Of a stretch of 43,009 nucleotides of DNA, positions 32,325 to 40,669 are shown one piece after another. The notes below the pieces were generated by a model, which had not been told where the DNA came from, made no database searches, and saw only the letters and a program-made list of their open reading frames with translations. The first letter of the stretch is position 1. Every line of letters begins with the position of its first letter. The translations under genes and the position numbers were made by a program. The stretch comes from Bacillus sp. V3-13 (GTDB lineage Bacteria > Bacillota > Bacilli > Bacillales > Cytobacillaceae). Location: assembly GCF_002860165.1 (NCBI RefSeq), contig NZ_PGUZ01000048.1:1-43009 (forward strand), read 5' to 3'.

Positions 32325-32340
32325 TAACTTGTTTAAGTTA
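32325..32340. promoter_or_regulatory. Inverted repeat between the tat operon and the small membrane gene
   Basis: TAACTT-GTTT-AAGTTA lies in the AT-rich region between divergent genes, 26 bases before the start codon at 32366. A partial third copy (AAGTTATTTAACTT) is adjacent. It may be an operator for one or both transcripts. Confidence 0.35.
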
Positions 32341-32365
32341 TATTGTAATAGAAAGGAGGAAGATT

Positions 32366-32647
32366 ATGAGTGAACAAAGCTTTATGACTGAACATAACAA
32401 ATCAGAAATCAGGATGATGAATCAAATCCTGTTTGCCATAGTCTTAACTGCGAACTTTGGCTTTTATTTGTCTTTGGACCATGCACAATTCCCCTGGTTT
32501 ACATACATGGGAGCATCATTAGGCTTATCAATCATTTTATTATGCTGGGCAGGAAAGAAATTTGTACTGTTTATTACTGCTTTGCTGGTATCTACGACAG
32601 TATTTTTAATCGTATATAATTGGAGTGCAATTTTTTCTGTCCACTAA
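32366..32647 (+). CDS. Small membrane protein of unknown function
   Basis: The 93-residue product has a charged 20-residue N-terminus and three predicted transmembrane helices (about 22-40, 45-63 and 66-88). ATG at 32366 follows a very strong AAAGGAGGAAG. No family was recognised. It is divergent from the tat/GMC operon across a region with inverted repeats and could be coregulated with it; that is inference only. Confidence 0.7.
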   Translation: MSEQSFMTEHNKSEIRMMNQILFAIVLTANFGFYLSLDHAQFPWFTYMGASLGLSIILLCWAGKKFVLFITALLVSTTVFLIVYNWSAIFSVH

Positions 32648-32749
32648 GACTAAAAGCCACCCGGCTGATTATTTAAGTTGTTCTCCGTCTTTAAAAAATA
32701 ATAAAAAAATATGTACGGATCTCAGATTGTATACAAACAAACAAATCAA

Positions 32750-32787
32750 AAGAAGGACTTTCTTGGTCATGATGAAAGTCCTTCTTT
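32750..32787 (+). terminator. Strong terminator
   Basis: AAGAAGGACTTTC and GAAAGTCCTTCTT form a perfect 13-bp stem. It ends the transcript of the small membrane protein, about 100 bases past its stop. Confidence 0.85.
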
Positions 32788-32852
32788 GCGTAATTTGAAG
32801 AGTGATCTTCTCAAGCGTAGGCGATAACTTCGCGTTTTTTATGGAAAATTTA

Positions 32853-32881
32853 TTGACAATTGGATTTTATATATGTTTTAA
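32853..32881 (+). promoter_or_regulatory. Sigma-A-type promoter of the chemoreceptor leader
   Basis: TTGACA at 32853-32858 is a perfect -35; 17 bases later TTTTAA (32876-32881) is a weak -10. Transcription would start about 85 bases before the leader ORF. Confidence 0.5.
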
Positions 32882-32970
32882 TCATAAAACCAGGCATATT
32901 TTCCTTATTTTTATAAATAAGGCAATTTAATTTAGTCTATATGTACTAATATAAAAAGGTGAAATTTATT

Positions 32971-33021
32971 ATGACATCAGTGAACCTGTTGTACATAAAT
33001 GAACAACACCTTTCTTTGTGA
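32971..33021 (+). CDS. 16-residue leader peptide ORF
   Basis: ATG at 32971, TGA at 33019-33021, preceded by AAAAAGGTG at a good spacing. It encodes [16 protein letters not shown]. It is followed 38 bases later by an intrinsic terminator and then by the chemoreceptor gene. A translated leader ORF before a terminator is the usual layout of ribosome-mediated attenuation, often controlling antibiotic-resistance genes. No peptide family was recognised. Confidence 0.45.
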   Translation: MTSVNLLYINEQHLSL

Positions 33022-33059
33022 AGTTTTGTAGTTATTTAGTAGCGGACCTGCTGAAAACC

Positions 33060-33109
33060 AAACGCTTCCTGTTTCTGGATTATCCTCTAAAACAGCAAGC
33101 GTTTTTTTA
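33060..33109 (+). terminator. Leader terminator (attenuator) before the chemoreceptor gene
   Basis: AAACGCTT-C-CTGTTT pairs with AAACAG-C-AAGCGTTT and is followed by a run of seven Ts. It lies between the 16-residue leader ORF and the start of the chemoreceptor gene at 33192, so transcripts from the 32853 promoter must read through it to express the receptor. Confidence 0.75.
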
Positions 33110-33191
33110 TATGGCAAAAGGGAGGAAGAGATTAGCAAAGAAGTATAATTCATCAAAGATATTTCAACTACAGAAAGGAACAGGATTACAT

Positions 33192-35153
33192 ATGTTTTCG
33201 TTTTTAAAATTCAACATCAAGAATAAACTTATCGTATCTTTTTCATTAGTTTTATTAATTCCAAGCATAGTAATTGGATTAATATCATATCAATCTGCAA
33301 AGGTTAAAGTTGAAGAGCAAATTCTGAATGCAGCCAGTGAAAATGTTAAATTAATCAATCAAAATGTAAATCTATTTTTCGAAGATAAAATGAAAGTGGT
33401 AAATTATTTATCTGGTTCTTTTACAAATGACCAGCTTGAACAATCACAAATTACAACCACTTCAAAAAAGCTTGGCGATTTTACTGAAATATATCCGGAA
33501 ATTGAAAATGTCTATATAGGTACCCGTACGGGAGCTTTATTAAGCTCTTCTGAAAAGGTGTCAGGCGACCCTAAAGAAAAAGCATGGTTTCAACAGGCGG
33601 CCGATCATTCAGGAAAAGTGATTATTACTGACCCTGTCGAGGATAAAAGTTCAGGCCTGGTCACGATAACAGTGGCAAAAACGCTGAATGACAACAGCGG
33701 GGTAGTAGCTTTTGACGTTAATATTGACACTTTGGCTGCGATGGTCAACGAGGCGAAAATAGGTAATGAGGGTTACCCGCAAGTACTTGATAAAAATAGC
33801 AAGTTTTTGATTCACCCTAAACAACCGGTTGGTGCCGATGCTAATGGAGCAGAGCATAAATATATGTTTGAGCATGATTCAGGATCAACAGAATACATGC
33901 TGCAGGGCGAAGAAAAAAAGCTCATGTTTGAAACAAACAAATTAACGGGATGGAAAATTTCCGGAACGATGTATTCCTCGGAAATAGACGAGGAGGCCCG
34001 TTCGATTTTAGTAACGACGTTCATGGTTATTTTAGGGGCATTGATTGCTGCAGCGATATTAGTCTATTTTATTATCAAATCGATCAACAGGCCGTTAAGA
34101 AACCTAATCGCTGCAACAGAAAAAATCAACCAAGGCAGTCTCGATGAAAGGATTGAAATTACATCGCATGATGAATTGGGACAATTGGGACAAAGCTTTA
34201 ATGCCATGGTAGATTCTCTTCGTTCCGTTTTAAGTCAGGTGAATAAATCAGCTAATACGCTGACGGCATCTTCAGAAGAGTTAACGGCAATCGCAGAACA
34301 AAGCAGCCTTTCCGCCCAGCAAGTCGCGGCAGCCACCCAACAGATTGCTGCGGGTGCAGATGAACAACTAAACAGCATTAATGGAGCGGCCACTGCCATT
34401 AACCAAATGTCTGCAGGGATAGAGCAGATTGCAGCAAACAGTGGCGAAGTATCCGAATTAACTCAACATACGTTACAAATATCCACTGATGGTGCTAACA
34501 GCGTTGAAGATGTGATCACTCATATGAACGATATTCATCAAACCGTTCAAAGTACGTCTGCAATTATCCAAAATCTTGGTGAGCGCTCCAAGGAAATTGT
34601 CGGGATTGTCTCCATCATTACCGAAATTTCAAGCCAAACTAATTTACTTGCTTTAAATGCGGCAATCGAAGCAGCCCGTGCCGGAGAACATGGCCAAGGT
34701 TTTGCCGTTGTAGCGGATGAAGTAAGGAAGCTGGCAGAACAATCGTCTGCTTCGGCACAACAAATCTCTGAACTAATCGGTGCGATTCAAAAAGAAACTG
34801 ACCAGGCTGTTTCTTCAATGGTAATTGGTACTGAAAAAGTAGCAGACGGTGTTGTGAAAACTCAAAAGTTCGGAGAACTATTCCAAATGATTGAACAAGG
34901 GGTCTCCCTTGTCAGTGATAAAGTCCAAGAGGTTGCAACCTCTATTACACAGATGTCAGAAGGAAGCAAACAAATCGTCGAAGCGATTGAAGTAGTAAAA
35001 GGAGTAGCTGAAGAAGGAGCTACCACAAGCCAGCAGAACGCAGCAGCCAGTCAAGAACAGCTTGCCACAATGGAAGAGGTTTCAGCATCGGCGCAATCCT
35101 TGTCTGTATTGGCTGAAGATATGCAAACGACGTTAGTGAGATTTAAATTATAG
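33192..35153 (+). CDS. Methyl-accepting chemotaxis protein
   Basis: The 653-residue product has TM1 (about 12-32), an extracellular double-Cache-type sensor (about 35-270, with the [10 protein letters not shown] and [14 protein letters not shown] segments typical of dCache_1), TM2 (about 275-298), HAMP (about 300-352), and a cytoplasmic signalling domain with the hairpin tip [39 protein letters not shown]. It should bind a small organic ligand, often an amino acid, and control CheA. ATG at 33192 follows AGAAAGGAA. An open frame extends upstream to 33018, but it runs through the terminator hairpin and its residues do not match MCP N-termini. Confidence 0.92.
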   Translation: MFSFLKFNIKNKLIVSFSLVLLIPSIVIGLISYQSAKVKVEEQILNAASENVKLINQNVNLFFEDKMKVVNYLSGSFTNDQLEQSQITTTSKKLGDFTEIYPEIENVYIGTRTGALLSSSEKVSGDPKEKAWFQQAADHSGKVIITDPVEDKSSGLVTITVAKTLNDNSGVVAFDVNIDTLAAMVNEAKIGNEGYPQVLDKNSKFLIHPKQPVGADANGAEHKYMFEHDSGSTEYMLQGEEKKLMFETNKLTGWKISGTMYSSEIDEEARSILVTTFMVILGALIAAAILVYFIIKSINRPLRNLIAATEKINQGSLDERIEITSHDELGQLGQSFNAMVDSLRSVLSQVNKSANTLTASSEELTAIAEQSSLSAQQVAAATQQIAAGADEQLNSINGAATAINQMSAGIEQIAANSGEVSELTQHTLQISTDGANSVEDVITHMNDIHQTVQSTSAIIQNLGERSKEIVGIVSIITEISSQTNLLALNAAIEAARAGEHGQGFAVVADEVRKLAEQSSASAQQISELIGAIQKETDQAVSSMVIGTEKVADGVVKTQKFGELFQMIEQGVSLVSDKVQEVATSITQMSEGSKQIVEAIEVVKGVAEEGATTSQQNAAASQEQLATMEEVSASAQSLSVLAEDMQTTLVRFKL

Positions 35154-35197
35154 AAGTAGAATGGTTGGTCGGCAACATTTAGCTTGAAAATTTACCA

Positions 35198-35229
35198 GGA
35201 AGCGGGTTATTCTTATCCGCTTCTTTTTA
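35198..35229 (+). terminator. Terminator after the chemoreceptor gene
   Basis: GAAGCGG and CCGCTTC separated by a 11-base loop, followed by TTTTT. Confidence 0.8.
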
Positions 35230-35282
35230 ATTTGAACTCTTTGTTGTTGTGTTAATGTAGGAGAACACCCCAAAAAAACCGT

Positions 35283-35384
35283 TTCGCTTAATTAATTCGG
35301 ATTATCGCTTAATTCCTGGATTTTTGGCGCAATTATTTCAATGAACGCTTAATTGTTGCTTGTTTCCGCTTAATTATTTTTTAT
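35283..35384. repeat. Degenerate tandem repeat based on CGCTTAATT
   Basis: Four clear copies of CGCTTAATT (at about 35285, 35306, 35346 and 35368) and one degenerate CGCAATTATT, spaced about 19-23 bases apart with variable, T/G-rich intervening bases. It has the same period and style as the array at 13622-13806 but a different core. It lies directly before the truncated permease gene. Confidence 0.75.
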
Positions 35385-35388
35385 TAAA

Positions 35389-36270
35389 TTGTGCGGAGCA
35401 ATTATTGTATCTACAGGGTTTCAAGAAGGAATGCTTGCAAATCAAACGCCGATTATCACTTTTCAGCATGTCCCAGAGTTCACTTCAATTTCTACGATTA
35501 CACAAATTTTATCCAATAAGCTGGAAAAAATGAAACTTGAGGTTTTAGCTTCAAAAAAGTGGAGTGAATACAGTAGTGAGGCTTGGAAAGTGATGTTTGC
35601 CAGACTGGAAAACGCGTCGCAAACACAGCCTTTAGCTATTGATAAAATGAACATCAACACGAAAAACTCAGCACTGCCAATGAGCGGCATGTCGGCGAGT
35701 GCTTCGGGGTTTTCAATTATGTTTGTCATGATGATGATGATGAGTGTGACCGGAACGATTTTGGAGGCGCGGAAAAATGGAGTTTGGTATCGTATGCTCG
35801 CAACTCCTGCTTCAAGATTTGAAATTTCCACAGGTTATCTATTATCTTTCTTTCTGATAGGTTGGATTCAATTCGGAGTGTTGATGATCTTTACTCATTT
35901 TCTGTTCGATGTGAATTGGGGAGACCCGGTTGCTGTCATTCTATTAGTTTCAGCTCTGTTGTTTGCTGTCGTGGGTTTGGGCTTACTGAATGCAGGAATG
36001 GTAAACACGGTCGAGCAGCAAGCTTCAATCGGAAATCTGATTGTCGTTTCTACCTGTATGGTGAGCGGTGTCTACTGGCCGATTGAAATAGAACCGGTGT
36101 TTATGCAAAAAATCGCAGAATTTTTGCCGCAAACCTGGGCGATGAGAGGCTTCACAGATCTTGTCGCCAATGGAGGAACTCTCCTTGATGTGCTCGATAA
36201 TGTTGCGATCCTGCTTGCATTTGCGTTATTGTTCTTGTTTTTTGGAATGAGCAGAATCCGATTTGAATAA
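35389..36270 (+). pseudogene. 5'-truncated ABC-2 type transporter permease
   Basis: The readable frame gives 293 residues corresponding to the C-terminal three-quarters of an ABC-2 permease of the LnrN/YfiN type: part of the extracellular domain (residues 1-100), then five transmembrane helices with the family segment GTILEARKNGVWYRMLATPASRFEI and the closing FLPQTWAMRGFTDL. The N-terminal helix and roughly the first 80-90 residues are missing, no ribosome binding site precedes the TTG at 35389, and no ATPase gene is adjacent. The 5' boundary coincides with the CGCTTAATT repeat array, suggesting loss by deletion. Probably nonfunctional. Confidence 0.75.
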
Positions 36271-36293
36271 ATACCATTTATAGTGAATTTTTT

Positions 36294-36332
36294 AATTGGC
36301 AGGGGGAATTCTTTTGCCAATTTTGTTTTTTT
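36294..36332 (+). terminator. Terminator after the truncated permease
   Basis: AATTGGCA and TGCCAATT with a T run (TTGTTTTTTT) shortly after the permease stop. Confidence 0.75.
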
Positions 36333-36840
36333 AAAAAAATTTTCCATAAAATAGTTGTGTTCCATTATAAAAAAAGAGATACTTCTGTCATAGGTAAAAA
36401 TTCATAATATAATTCTTATATTTTACATCTATTTTACAAACGATTAATATTAATACAGTAACTTATAAATAAGAGCATTTGATAATTTTTGGGATGGTGT
36501 TTATCCATGAATCAGCCTCGCATTTACATCCATCTGTGAAATTCATTCCTAACTCTAATTACACGTATTCCAGCCCTTATTTTTCATATCAGGACGGCTC
36601 AGTTCTTTGCCTTATAAAGTGTGGCAGGAAGGTAACAAGTTCATAGTCTAAAAGATAGTACTCATCCAGGCTTAGCAAAGTCGATGATGTTTTCGTTGTG
36701 CGATCATTTTAATAGAAAAGGAGTAATGTCCTACTTGAGAAATGTTTAAATATTGAGCGGTATGTCGGAGATTATGATTATCGGGGAAGACCAGAATTTC
36801 TTATAGAAAAAAACTCATATATGGAAATGAAGGTGTCTTA
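36333..36840. other. Long intergenic region before the CBS-GGDEF gene
   Basis: About 500 bases without a convincing gene. A start-less open frame at 36716-36841 encodes about 41 residues including ERYVGDYDYRGRPEFLIEKN, which looks protein-like and ends by overlapping the next ATG (TAATG). It may be a gene remnant, or the 3' end of a short gene disrupted by the TAG at 36713. A 10-codon ORF at 36508-36540 (MNQPRIYIHL) has a weak ribosome binding site. No riboswitch was recognised. Confidence 0.4.
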
Positions 36841-37821
36841 ATGCACATAACTATTGGAGATATTGCAGAGGAAATTAAAACCGTAACTCCTTCAACAAAA
36901 TGTGAGGAAGTCTACAGGATGTTTAATGAAATTCCATCATTAGAGGGAATTGTGGTATGCACGAATGAACAGCCAGTTGGATTGGTAATGAAAACCCATT
37001 TTTATCAAAAGCTTTCTACTAAATACGGCTTTGACCTTTTTATGAAACGAACCATCGACCTTGTCATGGACCAGGAACTGTTGACGGTAGATTACTCTGT
37101 GCCAATTGCTGAAGTCAGTGCGCTTGCGATGAATCGAAAACAGGGTAATCTTTATGACTGCGTTATTGTCACAAAACAGGACCGCATGTATGGGATTGTA
37201 AGCATACGGGAATTGTTAATCAAATTGTCAGAGGTACAAATTCACATTGCGCGTTACTCCAATCCGCTTACCGGTCTGCCGGGCAATTACGTCATTGAGG
37301 AAATTTTGCAGGAAGTGTTATCCTACAAGAGTTTTAGTGTCCTCTATATTGATATCGACTCATTTAAGGTCTTTAACGATACATATGGCTTTAGAGAAGG
37401 GGATGAATTAATTCGCGAAACAGCGAATATTGTAACGGAGACGATTCAAACTGCTGATAACGAACCTTCATTTGTTGGACATATTGGCGGAGACGATTTT
37501 ATTGCAGTGATTCCACATTTTCAGCATGAAGAAATATGCAACTCAATCATCACTCGCTTTGACAATTCGATACGCCGCTTTTATACAAAGGAAGAATTAG
37601 AAAAAGGTTATGTGCAAGCTATCAGCAGACAAGGAATACTTGAAAATGTTCCCCTGGTAAGTATTTCGATTGCCGTGGTTCAAAATACAAATAATTCACT
37701 TGCAACAGTCGGGCAATTAAGCAAAAAAGCTGCCAAGGTGAAAAAAAGATGTAAGGCAATTAAGAAGAGTGTGTTTCTTACCCTTGAGGATTTGGATGAA
37801 GAGATCATTAAATCAGTCTAA
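36841..37821 (+). CDS. CBS-domain diguanylate cyclase (GGDEF)
   Basis: The 326-residue product has a pair of CBS domains (about 1-130), which usually bind adenine nucleotides, and a GGDEF domain (about 140-310). The active site reads GGDDF (residues 216-220) instead of GG[DE]EF; the metal-binding DIDSFKVFND (171-180) is intact. The RxxD inhibitory site that normally precedes the motif is absent. It may make c-di-GMP without product inhibition, or be a degenerate regulatory domain. ATG at 36841 follows AAGGTG. It is cytoplasmic, with no membrane helices. A bidirectional terminator separates it from the convergent EAL gene. Confidence 0.88.
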   Translation: MHITIGDIAEEIKTVTPSTKCEEVYRMFNEIPSLEGIVVCTNEQPVGLVMKTHFYQKLSTKYGFDLFMKRTIDLVMDQELLTVDYSVPIAEVSALAMNRKQGNLYDCVIVTKQDRMYGIVSIRELLIKLSEVQIHIARYSNPLTGLPGNYVIEEILQEVLSYKSFSVLYIDIDSFKVFNDTYGFREGDELIRETANIVTETIQTADNEPSFVGHIGGDDFIAVIPHFQHEEICNSIITRFDNSIRRFYTKEELEKGYVQAISRQGILENVPLVSISIAVVQNTNNSLATVGQLSKKAAKVKKRCKAIKKSVFLTLEDLDEEIIKSV

Positions 37822-37857
37822 CGAAAAGCCCTTGTGATGTCCACAAGGGTTTTTCGT
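37820..37857. terminator. Bidirectional terminator between the GGDEF and EAL genes
   Basis: ACGAAAAGCCCTTGTG pairs with CACAAGGGTTTTTCGT across ATGTC, with T-rich exits. Confidence 0.9.
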
Positions 37858-37890
37858 TTATCATGGATGATCATAGTTCTATAGGATTTT

Positions 37891-38760
37891 TCAAGCAAAT
37901 TCTTTGTATATATGAGGGTTGGATATGGGTAAGCTTCCATTTATTAATGTTGGCTTCGGTTTTCCAAGTCCAAAGCCCTGGCCCATATGAACTCCAAGCT
38001 TCTGTAAAAACCTCAGTTCTGACAATGTCTCAATTCCCTCTGCTATTATCAACGTTTCGGATTGCTGGGCAAATTTCAATAACAGTTCGACTAAATGCTG
38101 TTGTGCAGGATGTTCACTGATATTTCGGATCAGAGATTTATCCAGCTTTATAAATTCTGGTTTTAAATAAACCAGCGTTTTCAAGCTGTTATATCCTGTC
38201 CCCGCATCATCTACTGCAATGCGAAATCCTTGGTGCCGGTAGTGTTCAATCATTCCTTCGAACTGCCTATAGTCAATGACTGCTTCTTTTTCTGTAAGCT
38301 CCAAAACAATCTGGTTTGGGGAAAGATTGTGTTTAGCGAGCAATTCCAGTGTTTTACCGCTTTGGTAAGCGGGATCTGCGAGCACTTGGGGCTGGATGTT
38401 AAGGAACACCAGTTTGTCCTTGTGAGATTGTGAACTTTTAATTTGTTCAGAGTACCTTTCAAGAGAAAGATTACGCAAGAAATGTTCGACCAGAAAGACG
38501 TCGCGGCTTTTACCCACATAGTCATAAAACTTTTCTGTAGTCGAGAACAGCGGTGTAGTTTGCGGGCGGTTTAGAATTTCAAATCCAATTGTCCGTCCTT
38601 TTTCTAGTGAAAGGATTGGCTGAAAAACAGTATTTACTTTTTCAGGTTGCATAAGCCTCTGGAGTTCTTCCTTTTTTTTAAATTCTTGAAAGAGAACATC
38701 CCGGTTCGACTTTAAAAAACCAAGGAAATTTATGCAATTCATCATTCGGTTATTTTTCAT
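37891..38760 (-). CDS. EAL-domain c-di-GMP phosphodiesterase
   Basis: The 289-residue product is a stand-alone EAL domain. The signature reads EILNR (Glu61) in place of EALLR. The other catalytic residues are present: Asn in FLNIQP, Glu in LELTEKE, Asp-Asp in VDDAGTGYNS, Lys in IKLDKSLI, Glu in IAEGIE and Gln in MGQGFGLG. It should linearise c-di-GMP to pGpG. It lacks the C-terminal PAS-like domain of B. subtilis YkuI and has no membrane segment. ATG at 38760 follows AAGGTGA. A terminator-like hairpin lies in its leader. Confidence 0.88.
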   Translation of the reverse strand: MKNNRMMNCINFLGFLKSNRDVLFQEFKKKEELQRLMQPEKVNTVFQPILSLEKGRTIGFEILNRPQTTPLFSTTEKFYDYVGKSRDVFLVEHFLRNLSLERYSEQIKSSQSHKDKLVFLNIQPQVLADPAYQSGKTLELLAKHNLSPNQIVLELTEKEAVIDYRQFEGMIEHYRHQGFRIAVDDAGTGYNSLKTLVYLKPEFIKLDKSLIRNISEHPAQQHLVELLLKFAQQSETLIIAEGIETLSELRFLQKLGVHMGQGFGLGKPKPTLINGSLPISNPHIYKEFA

Positions 38761-38911
38761 ACGTTCACCTTGTTGAAAATTGTCGATTACATACTATTAT
38801 TATAGTTCTTTAATCCCTTATCCTACTTTAAGTGTTTGTTAAATTTAAGTAAACACTGAACTATTTACCTGAGTTGGCAGTGACTAAGCCATTTTACAGA
38901 AGAAATATTCA

Positions 38912-38943
38912 TAAAAAAAACTCCGCCGAACTCCTCGGCGGAG
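38912..38943 (-). terminator. Terminator-like hairpin in the leader of the EAL gene
   Basis: On the minus strand CTCCGCCGA pairs with TCGGCGGAG and is followed by eight Ts. No gene lies upstream on that strand within the window's next 150 bases, so it may be an attenuator in the EAL leader, or a terminator of antisense transcription into the HD-GYP promoter region. Confidence 0.6.
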
Positions 38944-39017
38944 GGGAAAACAATCAAATGGCATCTATTAAAGAAAGATGGTAATAGAAAGCGAAGAGCT
39001 GTTCTATTTTATTTTTC

Positions 39018-39061
39018 GTCTTTTAATAGGTTAAAAGACCTATATTCTTATATGGTATAAT
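39018..39061 (+). promoter_or_regulatory. HD-GYP gene promoter with overlapping palindrome
   Basis: TATAAT at 39056-39061 is a perfect -10. The expected -35 region is occupied by a perfect inverted repeat, GTCTTTTAA-TAGG-TTAAAAGAC (39018-39039), with no good -35 hexamer. This arrangement fits activator or repressor control. Confidence 0.5.
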
Positions 39062-39114
39062 GGATATACAATTTTAGAAAAAGGCATCCATTATATTTGG
39101 AGTGGAGAGAGCAA

Positions 39115-40224
39115 ATGCGTTTAATCACGTTGGATCGATGTGAATCGGGAATTAAATTAGGTCAATCTATTTACAATCAAAACGGACAAATTCTTTTAGC
39201 TAAAGGAACCGAGCTGACGGATGGCTTAATTGAGCGGTTAAGAAAATTTAACATTTCTACAGTTTACATAGAGGATGAAGCATCAGAAGGAATTGAGATC
39301 ATTGAGTCCATTCCGGCGGAGTTACGTACAGAAGCTGTGAATGTCATAACAGAAGGTTTAACAACCATTGCCGGTTTGCAGCAAAACACCGCAAATATTG
39401 AGGGAATGATTAAAAGCGGCAGAGCGATACGAAGTTTCCAAAAAATATTTAAAGATATCCTAAGTTGTTTAACCGAGAATCCTACTGCACTTAATTTGTT
39501 GGCAACGACAAAGGCCCATGATAATTATGTGTACACCCACAGTCTTAACGTAAGCATATATGCCTGCCAGTTGGCCCTGGAGAACGGGCTGCCGCTAAAA
39601 AACATTGAAGAACTCGGGCTGGGCGCAATGTTGCATGATGTGGGCAAGATGTATATCACACCGGAAATTTTAAATAAACCCGGAAATTTAACGCCAGAGG
39701 AATATGAGCATATAAAGACTCATACGGAGCTGGGATTTGACCTTCTCCGAAAGATTCATGAAATACCTTTACCTGTTTCTCATTGTGCGCTTCAACACCA
39801 TGAAAGAAATGATGGTTCAGGATATCCGCGCGGTTTAAAGGGCGACCAAATCCATAATTACGCAAAAATTCTCAGTGTCGCAGATGTATTTGACGCAGCG
39901 ACGAGTCACCGTGTTTACAGACCTGCAATGTTACCACATAAAGGGATGGAATTGCTTTACGCCGGGAGTGGCACCAAATTTGAAAGCAAGCAAGTTGAAC
40001 TATTTAAAAATTGCATTGCGATCTATCCGCAAGGACTAACGGTGAGACTGAATGACGGCAGAACCGGAATCGTGACGAAATATAATTTTAATGCAGTTGG
40101 ACGCCCTGAGATCAGAATTATCAGGGATGAAGATGACCAGGAAGTAAAACCATACGAAATTGATTTATCAACAAATGACAATTTAACTGTCGAGATTGTA
40201 GACGCGAATGCGCTGTTATATTGA
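39115..40224 (+). CDS. HD-GYP domain c-di-GMP phosphodiesterase
   Basis: The 369-residue product has an N-terminal DUF3391-like segment (about 1-110) and an HD-GYP domain (about 120-320) with the metal ligands in HTHSLNV, AMLHDVGKM (HD 174-175), HTELG, HHERNDGSGYP (GYP 236-238) and VADVFDAATSHRVYRP. It should degrade c-di-GMP to pGpG or GMP. The ATG at 39115 follows GGAGTGGAGAG; a TTG at 39097 lies upstream of that ribosome binding site. No receiver domain is present, so activity is presumably set by the N-terminal domain or expression. Confidence 0.92.
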   Translation: MRLITLDRCESGIKLGQSIYNQNGQILLAKGTELTDGLIERLRKFNISTVYIEDEASEGIEIIESIPAELRTEAVNVITEGLTTIAGLQQNTANIEGMIKSGRAIRSFQKIFKDILSCLTENPTALNLLATTKAHDNYVYTHSLNVSIYACQLALENGLPLKNIEELGLGAMLHDVGKMYITPEILNKPGNLTPEEYEHIKTHTELGFDLLRKIHEIPLPVSHCALQHHERNDGSGYPRGLKGDQIHNYAKILSVADVFDAATSHRVYRPAMLPHKGMELLYAGSGTKFESKQVELFKNCIAIYPQGLTVRLNDGRTGIVTKYNFNAVGRPEIRIIRDEDDQEVKPYEIDLSTNDNLTVEIVDANALLY

Positions 40225-40227
40225 TAA

Positions 40228-40262
40228 GTAAAGAAAAACCCTACAAGGGTTTTTCTTTACTT
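40228..40262 (+). terminator. Terminator after the HD-GYP gene
   Basis: GTAAAGAAAAACCCT pairs with GGGTTTTTCTTTAC across a four-base loop; T-rich on exit. Confidence 0.85.
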
Positions 40263-40553
40263 CGAGAAGAGCTTCTATAATGGTGTCGCTTAAACAAGTC
40301 TACTTTTCAATTTGCGAGTAACTTCCCCTCCTTAATCACCTTTTATCCGCAATAAAAACATCTTATAGGAGTAAATTTCACAATGTAATAAGCTAGACCG
40401 AAAAACGAATGAAATTGTCTAAATGAACAGGAGTATGCCGTAGGAAACAAATAATACTATCTTAATTTTAAATAACTGTTCGTTTTTCAATTAAAGAATC
40501 GCTTTATGAAATTCATTCTATGGAACTAATTTTTTCCATGCCAAACAAACACC

Positions 40554-40612
40554 TTGAAATTATAGAAAATTAGTGTATAATTCAATAAAGGTCAAAGTTA
40601 GTCAAAGTCAAA
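40554..40612 (+). promoter_or_regulatory. Sigma-A promoter and CtsR operator of clpE
   Basis: TTGAAA (40554-40559), 16 bases, TATAAT (40576-40581) with a TG extension. Over the start site lie GGTCAAA (40590-40596), a three-base spacer, AGTCAAA (40600-40606) and a third overlapping AGTCAAA (40606-40612). This is the CtsR heptad repeat pattern, predicting heat-shock derepression. Confidence 0.9.
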
Positions 40613-40669
40613 ATCAAAAATGATGACCATTAAAAATGATTCAATAACAATAAAAGGAGGAGTCACAGT

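Noticed and set aside
33018-33191. N-terminal extension of the chemoreceptor
   Set aside because: It translates through the terminator hairpin; a typical MCP N-terminus with an RBS begins at 33192.
36400-36840. Second c-di-GMP riboswitch before the GGDEF gene
   Set aside because: I looked for the GEMM-I core (GACGCAAAGCC, GGCAGCCGGGT) on both strands and did not find it.
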